This document shows positions 24,185-32,096 of a stretch of 64,000 bases of DNA, in pieces. Origin of the DNA: Micromonospora globbae (GTDB taxonomy: Bacteria; Actinomycetota; Actinomycetes; Mycobacteriales; Micromonosporaceae); contig NZ_RAQQ01000011.1 in assembly GCF_003610785.1 (NCBI RefSeq), positions 62,001 to 126,000 on the forward strand. The letters are read 5' to 3'. Made by a program: the position numbers and the translations under genes. The notes beneath the pieces were generated by a model. It was given only the letters and a program-made list of their open reading frames with translations, was not told where the DNA came from and ran no database searches. Position 1 is the first letter of the stretch. Every line of letters begins with the position of its first letter.

Positions 24185-25501
24185 ATGGCCGCTCCCGACC
24201 TGGTCCTGGTCCTGCGCTACCGCAAGGCGGTGACGTACGGCTTCCACGTCCTGCTCGGCGCGCTCGAGGAGCACGAGACGACCACCCGGTACGAGGTCCG
24301 GTTCGGCGAGACCCCGGAGGCCACCGCGGCGCACGTCCGGGAGGCCGTCGACGGCGGGGCGGGCCGGGTGCTGGTGCTCTGGTCGTTCTACTCGCCCGAC
24401 GCCGAGGCGCTGTCCCAGGAACTGGCGCAGATCCGCGCGCTCGCCGACGCCCCGAACGTGACCCACCTCGCCGGCGGCGTGCACGCGACCGCCGAGCCGG
24501 TGCAGACCCTCGACGCGGGCTGGGACCTCGCGGCCGTGGGGGAGGGCGAGACGACGCTGCTGCGCCTCGTGGACGCGGCCGGCGACCCGACGGGGATCCC
24601 CGGCCTCGCCTACCGGGACGCGGCCGGCGCCCTCGTGCGCACGGGCCGTCCGGAGCGGCGCCCGCTGGACGAGTTCCGGGGCTTCTCGCTGCGGTGGGAC
24701 CGGTTCAACGCGCTGGAGATCACCCGCGGGTGCGTCTTCTCCTGCCGCTTCTGCCAGACGCCGTTCATGTTCTCGGCCCGGTTCCGGCACCGGAGCGTGT
24801 CGAACGTGCGCTGGCACGTCGACGCGATGCGGCGGCGCGGCCTGCGGGACGTCCGCTTCATCACCCCGACCGCGCTGTCGTACGGCAGCCAGGACGACGA
24901 ACCGAACCTCGACGCCGCGGAGGAGTTGCTGGCCTCCTGCCGGGAGGGGATCGGCCCGGACGGGCGGGTGTTCTTCGGCTCGTTCCCCAGCGAGATCCGG
25001 CCGGAGCACATCTCCCGGCCGGCGCTGCGCCTCATCAAGCGGTACTGCGCCAACAACAACATCATCGTGGGGGCGCAGTCCGGCTCGGACCGGGTGCTGG
25101 AGGCGGCCAAGCGGGGGCACGGCGTCGAGGAGGTGAAGCGCGCGGTGCGGCTCGGCGTCGAGGAGGGCTTCCGGATCAACGTCGACATGATCTTCGGGAT
25201 GCCGGGGGAGAACCAGGCGGACGTGGACGCCTCCCTCGGCCTCGCCCGCGAGCTGGCCGACCTCGGTGCCCGCATCCACGCGCACACGTTCATGCCGTTG
25301 CCGGGCACGCCCTGGCGGGACGCCCCGCCCGGCGACGTCGCCCCGGAGACCATCAGCGAGGTGGACCGGCTCTCGCAGCGCGGCGCGCTCTACGGTCACT
25401 GGCAGCGGCAGCGCGACCACGCGGCGCGGCTGGCCGCCGCCGCCGAGGCGTACCCGCGGCCGGGCAGGAGCCGCACCATCCTCCCCGTCACGGACCGCTG
25501 A
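24185..25501 (+). CDS. B12-binding/radical SAM protein, MJ_1487 (TIGR04013)-like
   Basis: A 438-residue radical SAM enzyme. The N-terminal about 150 residues form a Rossmann-type B12-binding-like domain (VLVLWSFYSPDAEALSQEL, HLAGGVHATAEP, AVGEGETTLLRLV), though the cobalamin histidine motif DxHxxG is not evident. The radical SAM cluster is ITRGCVFSCRFCQTPFMFS (CxxxCxxC, about residue 183). The C-terminal part has the methylthiotransferase-like barrel end INVDMIFGMPGENQADVDAS and HAHTFMPLPGTPW. The family is known mainly from archaea and scattered bacteria and its reaction is unknown. It sits alone 30 bases after the YceI gene with no biosynthetic neighbours. Confidence 0.85.
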   Translation: MAAPDLVLVLRYRKAVTYGFHVLLGALEEHETTTRYEVRFGETPEATAAHVREAVDGGAGRVLVLWSFYSPDAEALSQELAQIRALADAPNVTHLAGGVHATAEPVQTLDAGWDLAAVGEGETTLLRLVDAAGDPTGIPGLAYRDAAGALVRTGRPERRPLDEFRGFSLRWDRFNALEITRGCVFSCRFCQTPFMFSARFRHRSVSNVRWHVDAMRRRGLRDVRFITPTALSYGSQDDEPNLDAAEELLASCREGIGPDGRVFFGSFPSEIRPEHISRPALRLIKRYCANNNIIVGAQSGSDRVLEAAKRGHGVEEVKRAVRLGVEEGFRINVDMIFGMPGENQADVDASLGLARELADLGARIHAHTFMPLPGTPWRDAPPGDVAPETISEVDRLSQRGALYGHWQRQRDHAARLAAAAEAYPRPGRSRTILPVTDR

Positions 25502-25522
25502 CCCGCACCGGGCGCGGAAGGG

Positions 25523-26503
25523 TCAGGCGGCGGCGGAGAGCAGCGCCTCGGCCACGTCGGTGCGGGCGCTGAGCAGCATCCGGCCCCGGCGGTGCGTCAC
25601 GACGAGCCCCGCCGCGCGCAGCGCCGTGAGATGCTGCGACACGCCGCCCGCTGACATTCCGGTGCGGCGGGCCAGCTCGGTGGTGCTCAGCGGGGCGGCC
25701 AGTTCGGCCAGCAGCCGCGCGCGTCCCCGGCCGATCACCGCGGCCAGCGCGTCCGGCGCGGCGGCCGGACGCTCCCAGAGCAGGCCGATGCCGCGGGCCG
25801 GGTAGGCGAGTTGCGGCGCGTCCCCGGCGGAGACGCTGAGCACCGACGGCCAGGCGAACACCGACGGGACCAGCACGAGGCCCGGACCGTCCGCGACGTC
25901 CGGGGCCAGGCAGTGTCGCTGCGCGATGAGCAGGGTGTCGTCCTCCCAGCGGACCTGCTCGTGCAGGTCGTTGAGCAGGCCGCCGGCGCCGTCCTCGGCG
26001 AGGCGGCGGGCACGGGCGGCCACGTCGGCGTCGAGCAGCAGCCGGATGCGCGGCCAGTCGGGTGCCACGGCGATCCGCCAGTACGCCTCGATCTCCTCGG
26101 CGAGCCGGCCCAGCCCGGCCTCGGGGTCGGCGTACAGGGCGGCGAGGGCCGGGCCGCGCTCCCGGGGGTAGAGGTCCAGGTGCGCGCGGACGGTGTCTGG
26201 CGCGGTGGCGCGCAGGGCGGCCAGCTCGGCGGCCAGGTCCGGGTTGAGGCCGACGGGCGGCGGGGTGAGGAAGTCCGCCAGGTAACCGGGCGGGGGCGGC
26301 ACGAGATGCCAGAGCAGGCCGGCGTCGGGCCCGACCAGCCCGGCCTCGGCCAGCCGCGGCCGGACGCGGCGCGCCCACGGCAGGTGGACGGCGTGGTCGC
26401 CGGGATCGCGCAGCACCCGGACGCTCGCCACGACCTCCCACAGGCAGGAGACGGCGAACCGGATGCGGGCGACGGCACCCGCCGACAGGCCGATGGCGAC
26501 CAC
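25523..26503 (-). CDS. ArsR-type regulator with DUF5937-like N-terminal domain
   Basis: A 326-residue regulator whose DNA-binding part is at the C-terminus: APLSTTELARRTGMSAGGVS then QHLTALRAAGLVVTHRRGRM, a winged helix of the ArsR/SmtB type. No metal-binding cysteine pair is seen. The long N-terminal region (from RFAVSCLWEVVASVRVLRDP) matches proteins annotated DUF5937/winged helix in actinomycetes, probably a ligand domain. The GTG at 26503 is chosen because ACGGAGG lies seven bases upstream; the GTG at 26509 is too close to it. It is divergent from the PEP-mutase gene, with an inverted repeat between them. Confidence 0.82.
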   Translation of the reverse strand: MVAIGLSAGAVARIRFAVSCLWEVVASVRVLRDPGDHAVHLPWARRVRPRLAEAGLVGPDAGLLWHLVPPPPGYLADFLTPPPVGLNPDLAAELAALRATAPDTVRAHLDLYPRERGPALAALYADPEAGLGRLAEEIEAYWRIAVAPDWPRIRLLLDADVAARARRLAEDGAGGLLNDLHEQVRWEDDTLLIAQRHCLAPDVADGPGLVLVPSVFAWPSVLSVSAGDAPQLAYPARGIGLLWERPAAAPDALAAVIGRGRARLLAELAAPLSTTELARRTGMSAGGVSQHLTALRAAGLVVTHRRGRMLLSARTDVAEALLSAAA

Positions 26504-26519
26504 GCCCACCTCCGTTGGA

Positions 26520-26535
26520 TTCAGCTGGGACTGAA
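26520..26535. promoter_or_regulatory. Candidate operator between divergent genes
   Basis: TTCAG-CTGGGA-CTGAA, five-base arms and a six-base spacer, between the ArsR-type regulator and the PEP-mutase-family gene. Position suggests that the regulator controls both. Confidence 0.4.
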
Positions 26536-26574
26536 ACAGTACTGCTCTCGGCCCGGCGGACCGAGACTTGCCCC

Positions 26575-27390
26575 GTGAGCGAACACCACACTCGAGCCGA
26601 GCTCTTCCGATCCCTGCACATCCCCGGCAAGCCGCTGGTCCTCGTCAACGCGTGGGACGCGGCGAGCGCCCGGATCGTGGCCGCCGCCGGCGCCCGCGCC
26701 GTGGCGACGACCAGCGCCGGCGTCGCCTGGAGCCTCGGCGCCCCGGACGGGGACGCCCTGGGCCGCGACGCGGCCGTCGACCTGGTGCGCCGGGTGGCCG
26801 CCGTCGTGGCGGTGCCGGTCACCGCCGACATCGAGTCGGGGTACGGGTCGACGCCGGAGGACGTCGCCCGGACCGTCCGCGAGGTGGCCGCGGCCGGTGC
26901 CGTGGGCGTGAACGTCGAGGACGCGCTGCGCGACGGCGGCTCGCCCCTGCGGGACGTCGACGACCAGTGTGCCCGCATCGCCGCGATCCGGGTCGCGGCC
27001 GACGCGGTCGGGGTGCCGCTGTTCGTCAACGCCCGCATCGACACCGTCCTGGCCGGCGTCGGGGGCCTGGACGAGACTCTCGCCCGCGCCGGGGCGTACG
27101 TGGCGGCCGGCGCGGACGGGATCTTCGTGCCGGGCGTGGTCGACCCGGCGACCGTCGCCGCGCTGGTGGAGAAGGTGCCCGCGCCGGTGAACGTGCTGGC
27201 CGGACCGGGTGCCCCCAGCGTGGCCGAGCTGGCCGCGCTCGGGGTGGCCCGGGTGAGCCTCGGCTCGTCGGTGGCCGAGGCCGCGTACGCGGTGGCCCGC
27301 CGTGCGGCCGACGAGGCGCTCGGCGCGGGCACGTACGGGGCGCTGGCCGACGCCATCGACTACGGCACGTTCAACGCGTTGATGCGATGA
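26575..27390 (+). CDS. Isocitrate lyase/PEP mutase family protein
   Basis: A 271-residue TIM-barrel protein of the isocitrate lyase/phosphoenolpyruvate phosphonomutase superfamily. Landmarks are VLVNAWDAASARIVAAAGAR, the TSAGVAWSLGAPDGD strand, VTADIESGYGSTPEDVARTV with the metal-binding Asp/Glu, NVEDALRDGG, and FVNARIDTVL. The KKCGH motif of true isocitrate lyases is absent, so it is a carboxyvinyl-carboxyphosphonate mutase-like or oxaloacetase-like member with unknown substrate. GTG start at 26575. Likely under the divergent regulator. Confidence 0.88.
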   Translation: MSEHHTRAELFRSLHIPGKPLVLVNAWDAASARIVAAAGARAVATTSAGVAWSLGAPDGDALGRDAAVDLVRRVAAVVAVPVTADIESGYGSTPEDVARTVREVAAAGAVGVNVEDALRDGGSPLRDVDDQCARIAAIRVAADAVGVPLFVNARIDTVLAGVGGLDETLARAGAYVAAGADGIFVPGVVDPATVAALVEKVPAPVNVLAGPGAPSVAELAALGVARVSLGSSVAEAAYAVARRAADEALGAGTYGALADAIDYGTFNALMR

Positions 27391-27490
27391 ACGCCGACGG
27401 GCCGGCCACCTCGTCCGGGGTGACCGGCCCGCCGGGGGCGGTGTGCTGGTCCCGGCGACCGTTCAGCTCCGCCGGCCGGGGACGGGGGCG

Positions 27491-27757
27491 TCACAGCGGC
27501 GGGGCGACGTCCCGGCGCTCCTCGACCCGGCGGTACTCGACCGGCTCCTCGACCCGCCGGTACTCGGCCGGTTCGGTGGTGACCACCTCGCGGCGGCGCC
27601 GGCCCCAGATGAGCGTGGTCATGATGAGGCCGAGCACGCCGGCCGCCATCAGGATCCAGCCGACGACGTCGAGGTCGATCCCGCCGATGCTGGTGTCGAG
27701 CGCGAAGGTGAGGATCGCGCCGACCGCGATCAGGAAGATGCTGGTTCCGATACCCAC
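27491..27757 (-). CDS. Small two-helix membrane protein (DUF6458-like)
   Basis: An 88-residue protein with two membrane helices (GTSIFLIAVGAILTFALD and VVGWILMAAGVLGLIMTTL) joined by the short IGGIDLD loop, then a charged tail in which EYRRVEEP/EYRRVEER is repeated. The helical part matches the DUF6458 type found widely in actinomycetes. Function unknown. The GTG at 27757 has AAGGAGG six bases upstream. Faces the second tRNA cluster head to head. Confidence 0.82.
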   Translation of the reverse strand: MGIGTSIFLIAVGAILTFALDTSIGGIDLDVVGWILMAAGVLGLIMTTLIWGRRRREVVTTEPAEYRRVEEPVEYRRVEERRDVAPPL

Positions 27758-27885
27758 GACAGCCTCCTTGTCGGGATGTGGTGTGCTGTCGACGACCTTC
27801 AGTACCCCGCGGCTGAACTGCGCAACCACGCCGCCGCCGGGTCGTGTGCGGGGCGATCTTGGGCATCGGGTAGAGTTCTGTCCGT

Positions 27886-27903
27886 CGCCGGCGCCCGCCG
27901 GCG
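27886..27903 (+). other. Leader hairpin before tRNA-Gly, cluster 2
   Basis: A 7-bp stem CGCCGGC/GCCGGCG with a GCCC loop, ending four bases before the tRNA. It is the counterpart of the hairpin at 22521 with one compensatory pair change and the same upstream TAGAGTTCT. Confidence 0.5.
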
Positions 27904-27907
27904 ACGT

Positions 27908-27980
27908 GCGGACGTAGCGCAGTTGGTAGCGCATCACCTTGCCAAGGTGAGGGTCGCGGGTTCGAGTCCCGTCGTCCGCT
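27908..27980 (+). tRNA. tRNA-Gly (GCC), second copy
   Basis: Same 73-base sequence as the copy at 22543, with anticodon GCC. Preceded by a TAGAGT -10 box at 27871-27876. Confidence 0.96.
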
Positions 27981-28035
27981 CGCGATCCGTCCCGACGGAT
28001 GCCCGCCGATCCGGGCCCTCGGGTGCGGTCACCAG

Positions 28036-28107
28036 GGGCGATTGGCGCAGTGGGAGCGCGCTTCCTTGACACGGAAGAGGTCACTGGTTCGAACCCAGTA
28101 TCGCCCA
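28036..28107 (+). tRNA. tRNA-Val (GAC), second copy
   Basis: Matches the copy at 22740 except for TTCGAA instead of TTCAAA in the T-loop, and the next bases are CCG, so CCA must be added. Anticodon GAC. No tRNA-Cys lies between it and the Gly tRNA. Confidence 0.96.
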
Positions 28108-28124
28108 CCGGAACTCCTCGGGTC

Positions 28125-29066
28125 TCACCCGTAGCGCGCGGTGAGCTCCGTGCCGATGCGCGCCAGTTCGGCCCGCACCGCCGCCGGCTCCAGCACCTCG
28201 ATCCGCGCGCCCCAGCCCGCCACCTGTTCGGCGATCGTGCGCGCGGTCGGCGCCGCGAGTCGTACGCGGCGACGGCCGTCGCGGACGCTGTCGACCACCT
28301 CGCAGTGCCGGCCGAACTGGCTCTGGAGCACCGGAACGAACCTCGCGTCGACGAGCACGGTCGCCGACAGGAGTGAGCGGCGCCGCTCCATCTCCTCGAC
28401 GACAAGTTGCCACGCCGCCGGCAGGCGGAAGTCGGGCGGGCGCTGCGCGGCGAGATCGGTCACCACGGCGTCGCGGATCCGGTCGACGCGGAACGTCCGC
28501 TGGCCGTGCGCGGTGCCGGCCAGCAGGTACCAGACGTCGTCCTTGTCGACCAGGCCCAGCGGGTCGACCATCCGCTCGGTCTGCTGGCCGGCCCGGTCGG
28601 CGTAGGTGAGCCGGACCTTGCGCCGCCGGACGACGGCGGCCTGGAGGGCGTCGACCATCTCGGGGCGTGCCCGGTCCGGTTCACCCCACCGCGCGGGGTC
28701 GACCACGACGGCGTCGTCCGCGGCCTCGGCGTCGGCGCGGAACGTGCCGGGCAGTGCCCGCACCAGTTTGCGCAGTGCCGACTTCACCTGCGGGGCGGTC
28801 GCCGCGGCCGGGCCGGCGAGCAGGAACAGCGCCTGCGCCTCGGTGGCGGTCAACCCGCTGAGGTCGGTGCGCGCGCCACCGAGCAGGGACCAGCCGCCGC
28901 CCCGCCCGGGCTGCGGGTAGACGGGAATCCCCGCGGCGGACAGGGCTTCGAGGTCGCGGCGGGCGGTGGCCACCGACACCTCGAGATGCTCGGCCAACTC
29001 GGCCGCCGTGGTCCGGCCGCGTGCCTGCAACAGCAGCAGGGCGGCCACGAGACGGTCGGCGCGCAT
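28125..29066 (-). CDS. YafY-type WYL-domain transcriptional regulator
   Basis: A 313-residue regulator. The N-terminal winged helix is RADRLVAALLLLQARGRTTA then AELAEHLEVSVATARRDLEA, and the WYL domain (about residues 140-215) contains VDPLGLVDKDDVWYLLAG and RTFRVDRI. A WCX C-terminal domain ends EQVAGWGARIEVLEP. WYL domains sense small ligands or nucleic acids. The ATG at 29066 lies next to a perfect inverted repeat shared with the divergent VOC gene, so it very probably controls itself and that gene. Confidence 0.92.
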   Translation of the reverse strand: MRADRLVAALLLLQARGRTTAAELAEHLEVSVATARRDLEALSAAGIPVYPQPGRGGGWSLLGGARTDLSGLTATEAQALFLLAGPAAATAPQVKSALRKLVRALPGTFRADAEAADDAVVVDPARWGEPDRARPEMVDALQAAVVRRRKVRLTYADRAGQQTERMVDPLGLVDKDDVWYLLAGTAHGQRTFRVDRIRDAVVTDLAAQRPPDFRLPAAWQLVVEEMERRRSLLSATVLVDARFVPVLQSQFGRHCEVVDSVRDGRRRVRLAAPTARTIAEQVAGWGARIEVLEPAAVRAELARIGTELTARYG

Positions 29067-29085
29067 GGCCGCGAGTCTTGCAGAA

Positions 29086-29110
29086 AAAGTGCTCAGTTGG
29101 TGAGCACTTT
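29086..29110. promoter_or_regulatory. Operator of the WYL regulator/VOC divergon
   Basis: AAAGTGCTCA-GTTGG-TGAGCACTTT, a perfect 10-base inverted repeat with a five-base spacer, 19 bases from the regulator start and 45 from the VOC start. It is AT-richer than its surroundings. GTTGGTGAGCA is also a direct form of the half-site region, which suggests a dimer on a single site that blocks both promoters. Confidence 0.75.
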
Positions 29111-29155
29111 CACCGGTGATGCTGTCCGCGTCGACCCGAACGAGAGGACCAGGAC

Positions 29156-29632
29156 ATGCTGCGCGGACTCACGACCGTCACCTACCTCGCCGACGACATG
29201 GCGGCAGCGAAGAAGTGGTACGCCGAGTTGCTCGGCGTCGGCCCGTACTTCGAGCGGGCCTTCTCCGGCGGGCGGGTCGTCGGCCCGGACGACCCCGGCT
29301 ACGACGAGGCGAACACCGGTTACCTGGAGTTCCGCGTCGGCGACTACCAGCACGAGTTGGGCATCCTCCACCGCCGCTTCTCGCCGCACGGCTCGGCGTC
29401 CGACCCGGCCGGGGTGATCGCGTACTGGCACGTGGACGACATCGAGGCCGCGTACGGGCGGCTGCTGACGCTCGGCGCCACCGGACACGAGCCGCCGACC
29501 CCGCGCGGGCCGGGCTTCGTCACCGCGGTGGTGGTCGACCCGTTCGGCAACCTTCTCGGCATCATGTACAACGCGCACTACATGCAGGTCCTCGCGGCGG
29601 CCGGGCTCGACCCGGCAGACGCCGCGGGCTGA
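29156..29632 (+). CDS. VOC (glyoxalase/bleomycin-resistance fold) protein
   Basis: A 158-residue vicinal-oxygen-chelate protein with the two expected beta-alpha-beta-beta-beta modules: LTTVTYLADDMAAAKKWYAE and VIAYWHVDDIEAAYGRLLTL, ending VVVDPFGNLLGIMYNAHYM. Candidate metal ligands are Glu in TGYLEFRV, His in AYWHVDDI and Glu/Asp near the end. Such proteins may be lyases, dioxygenases or binders of antibiotics; nothing here decides which. The ATG at 29156 follows GAGAGGACC. Its expression is probably set by the divergent WYL regulator. Confidence 0.88.
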   Translation: MLRGLTTVTYLADDMAAAKKWYAELLGVGPYFERAFSGGRVVGPDDPGYDEANTGYLEFRVGDYQHELGILHRRFSPHGSASDPAGVIAYWHVDDIEAAYGRLLTLGATGHEPPTPRGPGFVTAVVVDPFGNLLGIMYNAHYMQVLAAAGLDPADAAG

Positions 29633-29740
29633 CCGGACGCCGGGCGGCCGGCGTGGCGGGCGGCCGGTTCTGCCGTCGGCAGATCCGCTCACCGTGAACA
29701 GCGCACCGGCACGGCACCGTGACGCGGCACTGTGGAGCAC

Positions 29741-30745
29741 ATGAGACTCCTCGTGCTGGGCGGAACGGGATTCGTGGGCGGGGCGACGGTCGCCGAGGCG
29801 GCGCGGCGCGGCTGGTCGGTGACGGTGTTCAACCGTGGGTTGCACGGTGACGTGCCGGAGGGCGTACGCCGGTTGCGGGGTGACCGGACGGCGCCCGGCG
29901 GCCTCGCCGCACTGGCCGGCGGCGAGTGGGACCTCGTGGTGGACACGTGGGACGGCGCGCCGAGGGCGGCCCTCGACGCGGCCCGGGCCCTGGCCGACTC
30001 GGTCGGCCACTACGTGTACGTGTCCAGCGGTTCCGTATACGCCGAGCCGGTGCAGCCGGGCTCCGGCGAGGACGCCCCGGTCGTCGACGCCGCCCCGGAC
30101 GCCGACGACGGCGACTACGCGCGGAACAAGGCCGGCGCGGAGCGGGCGGTCCGCGAGGTCTTCGGCGACCGGGCGCTGCTCGCCCGGGCCGGGCTGATCC
30201 TCGGCCCCGGTGAGGACATCGGGCGGCTCCCCTGGTGGCTGGGGCGGATCGCGCGCGGCGGCGACGTACTCGCCCCCGGGCCCGCCGACCTGCCCCTGCA
30301 GTACGTCGACGTGCGGGACCTCGCGTCCTGGATGCTGGACGAGGGGGCGCGGGGGCGTGGGGGCGCGTACAACGTGGTGAGCCGGACCGGGCACGCCACG
30401 ATGGGGGAGCTGCTCGACGCCTGCGTCGCGGTGACCGGTGCGCACGCGCGGCTGCGCTGGATCCCGCCGGAGCCGATCCTGGCCGCCGGCGTGGCGCCGT
30501 GGAACGACCTGCCGATCTGGCTGCCGCCGGGGCACGACTACCGCTGGTTGCAGGAGCGCGACGTCACGCGCGCGTACGCCGCCGGGCTGACCTGCCGGCC
30601 GGTCGCCGAGACGGTCGCGGACACCTGGCGGTGGCTGCGGGAGGTGGGCGGCGTGCCGCCGCGCGCCGGCCGGCCCGCCCGCGCCGCGGTGGGCCTGGAC
30701 CCGGCGCGGGAGGCGGCCCTGTTGGCCGCCGCCCCGGCCGGCTGA
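29741..30745 (+). CDS. NAD-dependent epimerase/dehydratase family protein
   Basis: A 334-residue short-chain dehydrogenase-type protein of the extended (atypical) group. The NAD-binding loop is RLLVLGGTGFVGGATVAEAA at the very start. VYVSSGSVYAEPVQPG carries the Ser, and the catalytic pair YxxxK appears as GDYARNKAGAERA. A domain with LPLQYVDVRDLASWML follows. Reductase-like members of this type act on nucleotide sugars or isoflavone-like compounds; the substrate is unknown. The ATG at 29741 has TGTGGAG five bases upstream; a GTG nine bases earlier is possible. Confidence 0.88.
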   Translation: MRLLVLGGTGFVGGATVAEAARRGWSVTVFNRGLHGDVPEGVRRLRGDRTAPGGLAALAGGEWDLVVDTWDGAPRAALDAARALADSVGHYVYVSSGSVYAEPVQPGSGEDAPVVDAAPDADDGDYARNKAGAERAVREVFGDRALLARAGLILGPGEDIGRLPWWLGRIARGGDVLAPGPADLPLQYVDVRDLASWMLDEGARGRGGAYNVVSRTGHATMGELLDACVAVTGAHARLRWIPPEPILAAGVAPWNDLPIWLPPGHDYRWLQERDVTRAYAAGLTCRPVAETVADTWRWLREVGGVPPRAGRPARAAVGLDPAREAALLAAAPAG

Positions 30746-30849
30746 CCCCGGCGCCGCCGGTCCGGGGCGGGCTGACCTTCGCGTCACCCGCCGTGGGGCA
30801 TCCGGAGGTCAGCAGCCCGCGGCGCGCCGCACCGCCGACGCGGGCCGGG

Positions 30850-31821
30850 TCACGGCCGCACGGGCAGGTCCAGCACCTCGTCGACGTCCCGGCGCGGTGT
30901 GGGCCAGCCCGGCTGGCCGTACCCGATCCGCATGACCATTTGCGGGGTGCCGAACCGGCCCAGCGACAGCCGCAGCTGTTCGCGCGCGGACGGCACCTCG
31001 ATCGGCTGCGAGAGCATCGACGCGCTCACGCCGGCGTCGGTGGCGGTGAGCAGCACCCGCTGTAGCGCCTGCCCGGCGATCACCTGGTCGACGGCGGTGT
31101 TGCCGGGCGAGCCGAGCACGGCGACCAGCGGCTCGGGTTCGAAGTCCCGGCCGGGGGCGCGGTCCCGGCCGCCGAAGCCGCGGCTGGGCAGCAGGTCCTG
31201 CGGCTCGCCCCGGGGTCCGCCCGCGGCGGCCGGGACCCCGTCGGGGGCGGGCGTGGTGCGTACCCACTCGTCGCGTTCGGCGCGGTAGGTCGCGTCGCGT
31301 TCGAGCACCCGGTGTGCGCCGCGGGCGATCTCGGCGAACGCGGCCACGGCGCTGGTCCCGACGACCAGTTCCAGCCAGCACTGCTCGGCCCGGGCGGCCT
31401 CACCGAGGCGCCAGCGCACGTCGGCGGGCACCGGGTCGGGCCAGAACGGCGCCCGGTTGCTGAACCGGCGGGGGATCGCGGTGTGCAGGGCCTGTTCGCT
31501 GGGGGTGGGCCGGCGCGGGGTGTCGGGCCACAGCCGGGCGAGCACGTCGGGCTCGGCCGGGTAGGGGCGCAGCCGCACCGTGGCGGGGACACCGGCCACG
31601 GCGAGGGCCAGCCGCAGGTTGAACAGGGCCGCCCCGCAGGCGATCCGGATGCCCCAGCCGCTCGGGTCGGTCGCGGGCAGCCGGCGCGCCGGGTCGGTCA
31701 GCACCTCGATGGCGCCGTCGCGCAGCCGGAACCGCCACGGCTGGGTGTTGTGCATCGAGGGTGCGCGGACGGCGTCGGCGGCGGCCGCCCGCAGCTGTGC
31801 GGCGGTGTAGCCGGTCTGCAT
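30850..31821 (-). CDS. Acg-type nitroreductase family protein
   Basis: A 323-residue protein of the Acg (Rv2032-like) group, a nitroreductase-fold family that binds flavin and in mycobacteria belongs to the DosR dormancy regulon. Landmarks are AVRAPSMHNTQPWRFRLRDG near the start, IACGAALFNLRLALAVAGVP, AIPRRFSNRAPFW, and the end FGTPQMVMRIGYGQPGWPTP. Like its relatives it has two degenerate nitroreductase halves, and activity on nitro compounds is not established. The ATG at 31821 follows AAGGAGC. It is divergent from the DevR gene with a DosR-box-like site between them, and a second member lies at 37-38 kb. Confidence 0.9.
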   Translation of the reverse strand: MQTGYTAAQLRAAAADAVRAPSMHNTQPWRFRLRDGAIEVLTDPARRLPATDPSGWGIRIACGAALFNLRLALAVAGVPATVRLRPYPAEPDVLARLWPDTPRRPTPSEQALHTAIPRRFSNRAPFWPDPVPADVRWRLGEAARAEQCWLELVVGTSAVAAFAEIARGAHRVLERDATYRAERDEWVRTTPAPDGVPAAAGGPRGEPQDLLPSRGFGGRDRAPGRDFEPEPLVAVLGSPGNTAVDQVIAGQALQRVLLTATDAGVSASMLSQPIEVPSAREQLRLSLGRFGTPQMVMRIGYGQPGWPTPRRDVDEVLDLPVRP

Positions 31822-32046
31822 GTCGGTGCTCCTTCGCCGCTCGTCGCAGCTCGTCGAGCTGGTGGCCCCGGCCCCGGCGGGCCGCGCCGGTCCGGGTGGT
31901 ACGACCCCACGATGCGCCGGCCGCACGGGCGGTGAGCAGGGCCGGACGTCCCGAACCGCCGGGACCGAGGGGCCCGCCGGTCTGCGCGGCGACGGGCCGG
32001 CCGACCCGCCGACGGCCCAGCCGACCTGCCGCACCGACGCCGGATC

Positions 32047-32060
32047 GGGACCTTCGGCCC
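32047..32060. promoter_or_regulatory. DosR-box-like site upstream of devR
   Basis: GGGACCTTCGGCCC, matching the half-symmetric GGGAC-N4-G(G/T)CCC form of DosR/DevR binding sites known from mycobacteria. It is 37 bases upstream of devR and in the shared region with the Acg-type gene. A second weaker match (GGGACCGAGGGGCCC) starts at 31971. Confidence 0.55.
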
Positions 32061-32096
32061 GTGTGGCAGCCGGCCCGCAGCGGGTAGAAACGAGGG

